From Bacteroides sp. (GTDB lineage Bacteria > Bacteroidota > Bacteroidia > Bacteroidales > Bacteroidaceae), in NCBI GenBank assembly GCA_019414725.1, contig DXLM01000022.1:28422-40443 (forward strand): DNA of 12,022 nt. The letters run 5' to 3'. Positions 1-7,436 of the stretch are shown one piece after another. Below the pieces are notes generated by a model. That model searched no databases and was not told where the DNA came from. It was given only the letters and a program-made list of their open reading frames with translations. The number at the start of each line of letters is the position of its first letter. Positions within the stretch are counted from its first letter, which is position 1. The position numbers were made by a program, and so were the translations under genes.

Positions 1-2
1 AA

Positions 3-518
3 ATGAAGAATTGGATAAAAACGGTCTGTTTTCTGCTTTGGACCTGTGTAATGTGTACGGCGTGTATTGATGATGATGTGGAGGAAGGTACTGTTGATTT
101 ACAAACAGGAGAGAGCATTCCTGTTTTCTCTGTGGTAATGGATGATGGACAAATAATAACTTCCGAAACTCTGAAAGGAGAGGTTTCTTTGATTGTGTTT
201 TTTCATACGGGGTGTCCGGACTGCCGGAAAGAACTTCCTGTGCTGCAAAAAATATATACGGATTACGGTCGAAGAATCCGGATGGTTTGTATTAGCAGGG
301 AAGAGAGCTCGGCAGAGATTGTCCGTTATTGGGACGAAAATCATTTGACCTTGCCCTATTCGGCCCAAGAAAACCGCACGGTATACTATCAGTTTGCTAA
401 ATCGGGAATACCTCGTGTTTATGTCATAGATAAAGAGTTGGTTATCCGTAGTGTTTTCACGGATAACCCGTTGGCAAGTTATGAAGATTTGGCTGAGGCT
501 ATAACCGCCAGTTTGTAA
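3..518 (+). CDS. TlpA-like thioredoxin-fold lipoprotein
   Basis: Predicted 171-residue exported protein of the thioredoxin/TlpA/AhpC-TSA type. Residues 1-20 form a signal peptide ending in CTA-C, so Cys21 is the likely lipidated residue; it is followed by IDDD, an acidic run like the Bacteroidetes lipoprotein surface-export signal. The thioredoxin fold runs from about residue 38 to 171: the LIVFFHTG strand leads into a CPDC redox motif at 71-74, and the cis-proline loop is GIPRVYVID (Pro137). Both active-site cysteines are present, so thiol-disulfide exchange or reduction is plausible; the substrate is unknown. Only two bases precede the ATG, so the ribosome binding site and any upstream operon partner are out of view, but the signal peptide looks complete. 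The next gene is convergent. Confidence 0.85.
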   Translation: MKNWIKTVCFLLWTCVMCTACIDDDVEEGTVDLQTGESIPVFSVVMDDGQIITSETLKGEVSLIVFFHTGCPDCRKELPVLQKIYTDYGRRIRMVCISREESSAEIVRYWDENHLTLPYSAQENRTVYYQFAKSGIPRVYVIDKELVIRSVFTDNPLASYEDLAEAITASL

Positions 519-564
519 TTTTAGGCATGGTATTTTAATTTATATTATTTCTTTTGTGGATGGT

Positions 565-585
565 GTATGTTTATAGCATACTTTT
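565..585 (+). terminator. weak hairpin plus T-run after the TlpA-like gene
   Basis: GTATG (565-569) and CATAC (577-581) form a 5-bp stem with a 7-nt loop, followed directly by TTTT (582-585). It lies 47 nt after the stop of the upstream gene. The stem is short and AT-rich, so this is a candidate only. The convergent gene ending at 652 has no comparable hairpin in its own direction within this 133-bp gap. Confidence 0.3.
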
Positions 586-651
586 CCCTCTTCATCTTTA
601 GGGATAATGAATGTGGTTGATGAAGATATTGGTGATGGAGTATCTTGATGT

Positions 652-1014
652 TTATTGTGTTGGCTTTTTGAAAAAAGTTCCTTTATTGTCTTTAATCTCT
701 ATCATTCCATTATCGGCATCAAATAGGAAAGGAGGAAAGCTGAAAAATATGTATATTTCAGTATCTTTTAATTTATAGAGTTTGGGAGTTATTTTTTTGC
801 TGACACCAGATGGGAATACTTGGTCATCCATTTCGGTGAGGATATAATAATCTGCTCCCTCCCTCAATACATTTTTGCTAATCTTGGCTTCTGCTTTTGA
901 TTTGGCAATAATATAGAATCCCTCTATATCATATTTTTCCCAATTTTTATACTCTTGTCCAAGCACCATACTTATGTTTAAACATAAAACCAGTAGTAAT
1001 AATATTCTTTTCAT
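652..1014 (-). CDS. small secreted protein of unknown function
   Basis: Predicted 120-residue protein; the family is not recognised. Residues 1-19 are a clear signal peptide (KR, then a Leu-rich core, ending VLG before Gln20), with no Cys at the cleavage site, so it is predicted to be periplasmic or secreted rather than a lipoprotein. The mature part has about 100 residues of mixed charged and aromatic sequence with alternating strand-like segments (FYIIAKS, DYYILTEMDD, LYKLKDTEIYIFFSF) and no catalytic motif I recognise. The start is supported by the signal peptide and by a Bacteroides-type promoter just upstream. It is more AT-rich than the plus-strand operon. The neighbouring minus-strand gene is 99 bp upstream and has its own promoter-like box, so the two may be transcribed separately. 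Confidence 0.75.
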   Translation of the reverse strand: MKRILLLLVLCLNISMVLGQEYKNWEKYDIEGFYIIAKSKAEAKISKNVLREGADYYILTEMDDQVFPSGVSKKITPKLYKLKDTEIYIFFSFPPFLFDADNGMIEIKDNKGTFFKKPTQ

Positions 1015-1051
1015 ATCTATCTGTTTTTAAGGTTATTCCAAGTTGGTATCA

Positions 1052-1082
1052 CAAATATAAGAATTCTTATTGGTTTTTTCAA
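1052..1082 (-). promoter_or_regulatory. promoter of the small secreted protein gene
   Basis: Read on the minus strand, TTG (1082-1080) is followed after 20 nt by TATATTTG (1059-1052), matching the Bacteroides -33/-7 pattern (TTTG and TAnnTTTG). It sits about 38 nt before the start codon at 1014. Confidence 0.6.
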
Positions 1083-1113
1083 GGAATAAGAAAGAAAAAT
1101 AGAGAGTGGAATT

Positions 1114-1401
1114 TTAAAGAAAAGTAATTCCTATCCATATCAGAACTCCTGCTATTAGAACAATGCCTAACATGATTAATTTTATTTTGAAGAGCTGGTG
1201 GGTTTCCGCTTCTTCTTTTTCTTGCGTTTTTATTCTGATCTCTTCTAATTGCTCAAGGGATAGATGGGAGGAGTGCCCTTTTTTGTTCAAATCAATCAGT
1301 CGGTTTCTAGTTTCATTCAAGCGTTCCTTTCCTGCCTTTCGTAGTTCACGATTTTCTTTATCTCTTCTCATCATGTCATTGATGCAACCTAAAGTACCCA
1401 T
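1114..1401 (-). CDS. tail-anchored coiled-coil membrane protein, unknown function
   Basis: Predicted 95-residue protein; the family is not recognised. Residues about 10-70 are highly charged and helix-favouring (RRDKENRELRKAGKERLNE, then EQLEEIRIKTQEKEEAE), which suggests a helical or coiled-coil cytoplasmic part. Residues 73-95 form one hydrophobic C-terminal membrane segment preceded by lysines (FKIK). There is no signal peptide, so a tail-anchored topology with the N-terminus in the cytoplasm is expected. The start at 1401 follows a TATATTTG box by about 31 nt; the paired Met10-Met11 is a possible alternative start. An 81-codon reading frame on the opposite strand covers the same bases but lacks such features. 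Confidence 0.6.
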   Translation of the reverse strand: MGTLGCINDMMRRDKENRELRKAGKERLNETRNRLIDLNKKGHSSHLSLEQLEEIRIKTQEKEEAETHQLFKIKLIMLGIVLIAGVLIWIGITFL

Positions 1402-1432
1402 AATCTAACTGTTTAATTTGAATTCATTTTCA

Positions 1433-1440
1433 CAAATATA
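1433..1440 (-). promoter_or_regulatory. -7 box for the tail-anchored protein gene
   Basis: TATATTTG on the minus strand matches TAnnTTTG and is identical to the -7 box of the neighbouring minus-strand gene, including the following TG. I find no TTG at the usual distance upstream, so only half of the promoter is supported. Confidence 0.4.
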
Positions 1441-1756
1441 GTGTTTTTTGCAGTTGCTTTTCTTCATTTGCTAATTTAATATTTGAAGGATAGATATTAC
1501 TTAATAAACCTGATGTGCCTTGACTGCCGGATATAAATATTCTGCCAATGGATTTGTAATATAAAGTTGTATGCCATTATGCTTTCATACCATTGCTTAT
1601 GGGGTAATATGTTGATAATGAACTGTATTTATATGGCGTGGCATTTTCCCCATTGAAATAGGTAAAAAGTAGATGTATTTATCTTATCATTGAAAAAAAA
1701 TGTGAATATAAAGTTTAGGTGAAAGTGATTTTATTTGTAAATTGTATACCGTCATG

Positions 1757-1795
1757 TAGGTATCTCCGATCTATGTATAATTTAGTATATACCTA
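1757..1795. promoter_or_regulatory. inverted repeat upstream of the operon promoter (possible operator)
   Basis: TAGGTAT (1757-1763) and ATACCTA (1789-1795) are perfect 7-bp inverted arms 25 bp apart, ending 10 bp before the -33 element. A further ATACC at 1746-1750 is inverted relative to GGTAT at 1759-1763. The position suits an activator or repressor site. The arms are short and AT-containing, so chance cannot be excluded, and no known regulator consensus is recognised. Confidence 0.3.
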
Positions 1796-1805
1796 GAAAT
1801 GGGGA

Positions 1806-1836
1806 TTGTGCCGAGCTTTTATGAATTGTAATTTTG
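1806..1836 (+). promoter_or_regulatory. promoter of the eight-gene operon
   Basis: TTG (1806-1808), a 20-nt spacer and TAATTTTG (1829-1836) match the Bacteroides primary-sigma -33/-7 pattern, with the same spacing as the promoter at 1052-1082. Transcription would start a few bases after 1836, leaving a leader of only about 12-15 nt before the ATG at 1856. Confidence 0.6.
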
Positions 1837-1855
1837 CAAACCAATAGAGAATGAA

Positions 1856-4591
1856 ATGATTTGTAAGATTGCATATATTTTTTTATTTATAATTTGTAGC
1901 AATGTGTCTCTTTTATGGGGGCAGACATTTGTATTTCGGGGAACTGTACTGGATGAGCAGACTCATAAAGCGTTGGATTACGCTACAGTTCAATTGTTTG
2001 TGGATAAGCAGATTGTTTATGGGGGAATAACAGATGCGAATGGACATTTTGAACTTCTACATATCCATCCTGGAACTTATCGGGTTATTGTATCCTATTT
2101 AGGATATGATTCTACAGAAAAAGAAGTGAAGGTTATTGGGGATATTTCAGCAATCTTTTATTTAAAACCTTCGGTCATGGCGCTGAACGAGGTAGTGGTG
2201 ACCGCTTCTGAATCAAAACGCGCTACCAGCGCTTCTATCGTTGACCGTACAGCCATGAAACATCTTCAGCCCAGCAGTTTCAGTGACTTGATGGAATTAG
2301 TACCTGGAGGAAAGTCGGCTGATCCTCAGATGGGGCAGGCCAATCTGATCCGGATACGTGAAACAGGTAAGACGGAGGATATCTCTTCATTGGGAGTTGG
2401 ATTTTATATTGATGGTATCTCCCAGAATACGGATGCGAATCTGCAATATATGCCAAACAGTACTTCCGCAGTGAATGCAACGAGCACAATGTCAAAAGGG
2501 ATAGATATGCGTACCATCTCAACCGATAATATTGAGAAGGTGGAAATCATTCGTGGCATTCCTTCCGTGGCTTATGGTAATGTGGCAAACGGTGCGGTAA
2601 TCATTCAGCGTAAAATGAATGAGAGCCCCTTGTCTGCGCGTTTTAAGGCTGATAAAACCAGTAAACTGTTTTCTGTAGGCAAGGGAATTCGGCTGGATGG
2701 GAACGGGCGTTATGTGTTGAATGCTGATTTAAACTATTTGGAGTCCAAAATAGATCCGCGTAACAGTGTGAAAAATTACACTCGCCTTACTGCTTCCGCC
2801 CGCTTGGATGGCAAATGGTTATGGAATGAACGTAATATTCATTGGAATATCAGTTCCGATTATACCGGCTCGTTTGATGATGCGAAGAGGGATAAAGATG
2901 CGACAGTAAAGGAAGATTCTTATAAATCGGACTTTAACAGCCTGAAGATAGCGGGGAAATGGAGCATGAAGTTTCCGGCCCATTTATGGATTCGTGAGGT
3001 TGGTGTGGCTACTTCTGTCAGTCAGCAGTGGGAGAAGATGCGTGAAATAAAGTCCGTTTCTCTGAATCGTCCGGCAGCTATTGCTACTCAGACAGAAACC
3101 GGAGAGTTTGATGGCATCTATCTACCTTATAATTATGTGGCACAGATGGATATTGATGGTAAACCTTTATATGTTACGGCTTCCGCCCGTACGCGGTTGG
3201 CTTTCCCGTTGGGGGTATTACAGAATGCGATGAATATGGGGATGGAATGGAATTATCAGAAGAATTTGGGAGAAGGCCAGGTATTCGATGTGACACGGCC
3301 CATCAGTGAAAGTTTGAGTACACGGCCTCGCCGTTTTAAGGATATACCGGAGCTGCAACCTTTCGCCTTCTATGCCGAGGAGGTGTTGAATCTTCCTGTA
3401 AATAGACATAAATTGGCTTTTACGGCTGGTATCCGTTTGCAGTCTTTATTGGGGCTGGACACTAAATATAAGATGCAGGGCAAGATATATCCCGATCTTC
3501 GTCTGGACTTGCAATGGAGTTTACCGGTATCAAACGGATGGGATGTTTCCTTTTCGGGAGGTTTGGGCTGGATCAGCCGTATGCCGACCACCGCACAGCT
3601 ATATCCGGATTTTAAGTATGTAGATTTGATTCAGTTGAATTATTACCATACCAATCCGGATTATCGCCGTATCAATATGATGACATATAAATGGGATAAT
3701 ACAAACTATCAATTGGAACCAGCACGTAACATGAAATGGGAAGTGCGGGCCGACGTCAGCTATAAGGGAAACCGCCTGTCGATAACTTATTTCCGCGAAC
3801 GGATGAATAATGCTTTTGATGATATCACTTATTATAGGTCATTGGCATATAAACTATATGATCCTGCTAGTATCGACGGATCAGCATTGACGGCTCCTCC
3901 AGAACTTTCTCAGTTGACTTATACAAATGAATATAATCTGGATGTGTATTCCACACAAGGTAATGTAATGAAGGTGTGTAAAGAAGGAGTGGAGTTTCAG
4001 TTCGCTTCCAAACGAATAGAATCGCTCAAGACTCGCGTCACTATGTATGGAGCCTGGATAAAGACAATTTATAATTCGGATTCTCCTCAATATAAGGCCT
4101 CTTCTATATTGTTGGACAATAAACAGCTGAAATATGTGGGATTGTACAATGGGGACAACGGAACAGAAAGCCAGGCATTCAATACGAACTTTATGTTTGA
4201 TACCTATATACAGCGTTTGGGACTTACTTTCTCTACGTCGGCACAATGCACTTGGTATACCAACAGACGGAACTTGTGGAATAATGGCGTGCCAGTAAGC
4301 TATATAGATCAATCCGGTGAAACGCATCCGTTTCGCGAAGAGGATAAAAACAATATTCAGTTACAGCATCTGGTGGAGAAATATTCAGCCACTTATTTTG
4401 AGCGTACTACCGTGCCTTTTTATATGGATATCAATTTGAAGGCGAGTAAACGGATCGGTAAGTATCTGAATCTGGCTTTTTATGTAAACCGGCTTTTGGG
4501 TATTTATCCTGATTATACGTTACGGGGCGTACTGCAACGGAGAACGTCCGAATCGCCTTATTTCGGTATGGAAATGAACTTAACCTTTTAG
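1856..4591 (+). CDS. TonB-dependent outer-membrane receptor
   Basis: Predicted 911-residue receptor for energised uptake across the outer membrane. In order: signal peptide (1-22, ending LLWG before Gln23), carboxypeptidase-regulatory-like beta-sandwich (about 26-104, with GTVLDEQTHKALDYATV and the TDANGHFEL turn), TonB-box-like segment LNEVVVTA (110-117), plug domain (about 120-255, with VGFYIDGI, IEKVEIIRG and YGNVANGAVII), then a beta-barrel to the C-terminal Phe. It lacks the roughly 1000-residue length and the adjacent SusD partner of SusC receptors, so it looks more like a siderophore, haem or small-ligand receptor. An out-of-frame ATG at 1851 opens only a two-codon frame; an in-frame stop at 1829-1831 rules out longer starts. 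It is first in the operon, and the next gene starts 3 bp later. Ligand unknown. Confidence 0.93.
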   Translation: MICKIAYIFLFIICSNVSLLWGQTFVFRGTVLDEQTHKALDYATVQLFVDKQIVYGGITDANGHFELLHIHPGTYRVIVSYLGYDSTEKEVKVIGDISAIFYLKPSVMALNEVVVTASESKRATSASIVDRTAMKHLQPSSFSDLMELVPGGKSADPQMGQANLIRIRETGKTEDISSLGVGFYIDGISQNTDANLQYMPNSTSAVNATSTMSKGIDMRTISTDNIEKVEIIRGIPSVAYGNVANGAVIIQRKMNESPLSARFKADKTSKLFSVGKGIRLDGNGRYVLNADLNYLESKIDPRNSVKNYTRLTASARLDGKWLWNERNIHWNISSDYTGSFDDAKRDKDATVKEDSYKSDFNSLKIAGKWSMKFPAHLWIREVGVATSVSQQWEKMREIKSVSLNRPAAIATQTETGEFDGIYLPYNYVAQMDIDGKPLYVTASARTRLAFPLGVLQNAMNMGMEWNYQKNLGEGQVFDVTRPISESLSTRPRRFKDIPELQPFAFYAEEVLNLPVNRHKLAFTAGIRLQSLLGLDTKYKMQGKIYPDLRLDLQWSLPVSNGWDVSFSGGLGWISRMPTTAQLYPDFKYVDLIQLNYYHTNPDYRRINMMTYKWDNTNYQLEPARNMKWEVRADVSYKGNRLSITYFRERMNNAFDDITYYRSLAYKLYDPASIDGSALTAPPELSQLTYTNEYNLDVYSTQGNVMKVCKEGVEFQFASKRIESLKTRVTMYGAWIKTIYNSDSPQYKASSILLDNKQLKYVGLYNGDNGTESQAFNTNFMFDTYIQRLGLTFSTSAQCTWYTNRRNLWNNGVPVSYIDQSGETHPFREEDKNNIQLQHLVEKYSATYFERTTVPFYMDINLKASKRIGKYLNLAFYVNRLLGIYPDYTLRGVLQRRTSESPYFGMEMNLTF

Positions 4592-4594
4592 TAA

Positions 4595-5827
4595 ATGAAC
4601 AATAAAATAGAGATGAAGATGAAAAAGAATCAATTGACAATGTTAGTCCTTTTTGTGACAATGCTGGGATTTACCGCATGTAGTGATGATGACAAAGTGA
4701 GCATATCCACTGTAGGTATTACCACTACTGTAGATACAACTATCGAGGGGCTGCAACTGACCGGTGGAACCTATACTTTTGAAAATGTAAATACATCTGT
4801 CAAGACAGACATTACCTATCCGGCTCAGAGTATTGAACTGGCGGACGGGTTGTATAATGTAACTTTCATTGGTAAGGGAACTTACTCACAGAATGGAACT
4901 CCGGTGGAAGTCGATGTACAGGGAGTACAACAGAATGTGGCCGTATCTGGAGGGTCGTACAAGCTGGAACTGAAGGTTCATGTACTCAATACAGGTGATC
5001 CTGATTTTGTGATTGCCGAGATATTTATTCCCGGAACCTATAATGAAGCAGGTAAGCAATATAATGGCGACCAGTATATACGTATCTATAATAACTCGGA
5101 TAAAGTTTTGTATGCGGATGGATTGATATTTATGGAATCACAATTCCAAACTACTCAGAAATATCAATCGGTAGATCCGGATATCATGGATGAAGCTATT
5201 GCGGTAGGCTCTGTTGTAGCAGTACCGGGCAGTGGAACAGATTATCCGGTACAACCGGGAGAATCCTTTATCCTTTGTGACAATGCGATCAATCATAAAG
5301 AGGCTAATCCGAATTCTATAGATTTAAGTAAAGCCAATTTTGAGTGGTATATTGAATCAAAGCAAGATGTGGATAATCCGGCTGTTCCCAATCTAGATGT
5401 TTATTATTGTTATTCCAAAACTATCTGGGTGTTGAATAAACAGGGAAATCGCGCTTATGCTATTGGCAGATTACCCAAAAGTATGACTAAAGAAAAGTAT
5501 ATTTCAGACTATGCATACAACTATACGTATATTATGCAAAATGGAACAGTCAGTAAACCGCAAAGCAAATATAAGTTCCCCAATGAATGGGTGATTGATG
5601 CTGTAAATGTAGGTGCTTCCAATGAATGGCAGTGGAATGTAACCTCTACCGGGCTGGATATGGGGCATACTTATATCGGTATGAACAATACCGTTGCAGA
5701 AAACATCGGAAAGTGCGTAATGCGTAAAGCCGCCTACAAGGATGGTGATCGGGAAGTATTGCAGGATACAAATAACTCTACCGTTGATTTCACACCTGCG
5801 GCTACTCCGAGCCTGTTTAACAAATAA
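4595..5827 (+). CDS. DUF4876 family lipoprotein, probably surface exposed
   Basis: Predicted 410-residue lipoprotein that I recognise as DUF4876-like. The signal peptide ends FTA-C with Cys29 lipidated, followed by SDDDK; an SDDD run after the Cys fits the Bacteroides signal for flipping lipoproteins to the cell surface. Residues about 35-130 look like a beta-sandwich (repeated strands and the ADGLYNVTFIGKG turn). From about 138 the pattern FVIAEIF, then QYIRIYNNSDKVLYADGL, resembles lamin-tail-like beta-sandwich domains (inference). There are no catalytic motifs. Starts at Met7 (4613) or Met9 (4619) would give a more typical short signal peptide and are equally possible. It follows the receptor by 3 bp and so probably forms a receptor-lipoprotein pair, analogous in position to SusC/SusD but unrelated to SusD. 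Confidence 0.85.
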   Translation: MNNKIEMKMKKNQLTMLVLFVTMLGFTACSDDDKVSISTVGITTTVDTTIEGLQLTGGTYTFENVNTSVKTDITYPAQSIELADGLYNVTFIGKGTYSQNGTPVEVDVQGVQQNVAVSGGSYKLELKVHVLNTGDPDFVIAEIFIPGTYNEAGKQYNGDQYIRIYNNSDKVLYADGLIFMESQFQTTQKYQSVDPDIMDEAIAVGSVVAVPGSGTDYPVQPGESFILCDNAINHKEANPNSIDLSKANFEWYIESKQDVDNPAVPNLDVYYCYSKTIWVLNKQGNRAYAIGRLPKSMTKEKYISDYAYNYTYIMQNGTVSKPQSKYKFPNEWVIDAVNVGASNEWQWNVTSTGLDMGHTYIGMNNTVAENIGKCVMRKAAYKDGDREVLQDTNNSTVDFTPAATPSLFNK

Positions 5828-5865
5828 TTGAATCCGTCTTATTGATATATAAATCTTTATTATTC

Positions 5866-7416
5866 ATGATGCTAATCCGAATTATCATTATGTTGCTGAT
5901 TGCTTTATTTGTGGAGAGTCGGCAGGAAGCCTTCGGGCAGACTACCGACACACTCTCCCTGTCCGATAAGGTAATCCGTACCGCTTCATTTGCGACTGGA
6001 TTTCGTGGCGAGATATGGCAGAATCCGGCACTTTATTATTACTATACTCCGTATACATGGACAAGGCTGGACGTAAATGGAGCTTATCATGATAAAGGAA
6101 AAGCATCTTTGAAACAGGAAGGTGATAAGGATACCCGTATCGGGGTAGATGTCAATTCCTTCGTTATTCTTTCGGAACGTGATCGTGTATTCGGTTCAGC
6201 AGGATACAGGAGTGAGAAGCAGGAGAATGTGTTATGGAATGAAAATATAGACTGGAAATTGATCGCTCCTTACGTGACTGGTGATTCCATTGGTGGTTTC
6301 CTGAAGGGAGAAACTTATTATTTCAATGGAGGTTACGCCAGTGAGTCAGGTTCCTGGACATGGGGAATCACCGGTGGTTACAGAGCGTCTCATAATTATC
6401 GGGATAAAGATCCGCGTCCACGTAATACAGCTTCCGATCTCTCTTTTGCTTTGGGAGCAGGATATCGTCTGGGGACATATCGTTTGGGAGTTTCCGCAGA
6501 TTTCCGGCTTTATCAGCAGAAAAGTGAGATTTCATTCCTTGCAGATAAAGGCTCTACTTCGGTATACCATATGTTGGGATTGGGCATGGATTATGTGCGT
6601 TTCGCCGGAAACCAGACCGGGACGAAGCATCAAGGCATCCGGTGGGGAGGAAGCATAGGCATTCTGCCAGTTGATACGGAAAAGGGGATATCGGCCACAG
6701 TTTCAATTGACCGTATGTCAATGGACAAGAAATTGAGCAATGCCAATAATCTCACTTTGCTGGAATTGAATACGACTGATTTGAAAGGAAACGTGACCTG
6801 GATGCGGGAACTTCAGCAGGCAGAACACCTTGCTGTGAAACTGGATGCAGGCTATATAGTTCGTAAAGGAATGGAGAATATTTACGGAGAGGCGGGCGGA
6901 AGCTCCTATGGAGCATTAATTAGTACATCTCCGGGAATGAAGGTCACGAATAGTCGGATTGCCGTAAGTGGTTTGTGGGAGAAGCTTTTGACCGATAAAG
7001 GTGTATGGGGAGGAGCAATTGTCCCAAACATAATCTACCATCGGTTGGAAACGGATTACAACGCCGTATCCCGGTTTGTTCACTTGTCTGTTTTGGAGAG
7101 TTCTTTGCGTGCCCGTTTGCTGTATCAGAAGAGGCTGCTACGATTGACCGCAGAAGCTAACGGTGGATATTATGCCAATTTATCGGCTGAATATTCTTTA
7201 CCGGGATTGAATACCGCGAAGTCGTCCGCCCAGACTTTATTGGCAAATATTGACTATTTATCTGATAGTTATAGTATGGTGGGGATTCGTCTGCAAGGGG
7301 ATTATCCCATCATGAAACAATATAACCTGTCTTTGTCTGTTCAATGGCAGGCGGCATATTATAAAAAATGCGGAACGGCCCAGTATGCCGTTTGTTCATT
7401 GGGCATCTTTTTTTAA
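5866..7416 (+). CDS. outer-membrane beta-barrel protein, DUF6850-like
   Basis: Predicted 516-residue protein resembling the Bacteroidetes DUF6850 outer-membrane barrel family (recognition, moderate certainty). Residues 1-24 form a signal peptide ending EAFG before Gln25. The rest shows alternating strands with many Tyr, Trp and Gly and short polar turns (WTWGITGGYRAS, FALGAGYRLGTYRLGVSADF), and it ends CSLGIFF with the terminal Phe usual for barrels assembled by BAM. There is no plug, TonB box or carboxypeptidase-like domain, so it is not a second TonB receptor. I chose the ATG at 5866, 38 bp after the previous stop; ATG 5869 is nearly equivalent, and a TTG eight codons upstream (5842) would only lengthen the signal peptide. 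Its place between two lipoprotein genes suggests a partner of the receptor, for example in passage or surface assembly. Role unknown. Confidence 0.82.
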   Translation: MMLIRIIIMLLIALFVESRQEAFGQTTDTLSLSDKVIRTASFATGFRGEIWQNPALYYYYTPYTWTRLDVNGAYHDKGKASLKQEGDKDTRIGVDVNSFVILSERDRVFGSAGYRSEKQENVLWNENIDWKLIAPYVTGDSIGGFLKGETYYFNGGYASESGSWTWGITGGYRASHNYRDKDPRPRNTASDLSFALGAGYRLGTYRLGVSADFRLYQQKSEISFLADKGSTSVYHMLGLGMDYVRFAGNQTGTKHQGIRWGGSIGILPVDTEKGISATVSIDRMSMDKKLSNANNLTLLELNTTDLKGNVTWMRELQQAEHLAVKLDAGYIVRKGMENIYGEAGGSSYGALISTSPGMKVTNSRIAVSGLWEKLLTDKGVWGGAIVPNIIYHRLETDYNAVSRFVHLSVLESSLRARLLYQKRLLRLTAEANGGYYANLSAEYSLPGLNTAKSSAQTLLANIDYLSDSYSMVGIRLQGDYPIMKQYNLSLSVQWQAAYYKKCGTAQYAVCSLGIFF

Positions 7417-7436
7417 AAAATAAAAACAGTTAGCAT

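Larger units (their letters stand above)
1402..1855. other. divergent intergenic region, AT-rich
   Basis: A 454-bp gap between divergent genes. It holds the minus-strand -7 box at 1433-1440, the plus-strand operon promoter at 1806-1836 and an inverted repeat at 1757-1795. I see no credible ORF, tRNA or terminator in the remaining part (about 1441-1740). Confidence 0.6.

Noticed and set aside
1163..1408. 81-codon plus-strand frame opposite the tail-anchored protein gene.
   Set aside because: The minus-strand frame has a -7 box, a charged helical part and a clean C-terminal membrane segment; the plus frame has none of these.
3881..4327. 148-codon minus-strand frame within the TonB receptor gene.
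   Set aside because: It is antisense to a well-supported barrel region and shows no signal peptide, motif or promoter; the same applies to the 150-codon antisense frame at 9127-9579.
1856..5827. SusC/SusD polysaccharide utilisation pair.
   Set aside because: The receptor is shorter than usual SusC proteins, the lipoprotein does not look like SusD, and no glycosidase or sensor gene is nearby.
5842..5865. TTG start for the second barrel protein.
   Set aside because: ATG at 5866 already gives a complete signal peptide; the TTG only adds eight residues.
6326..6658. 110-codon plus-strand frame inside the second barrel gene.
   Set aside because: It is a shifted frame of the barrel gene with no own start context or family resemblance.
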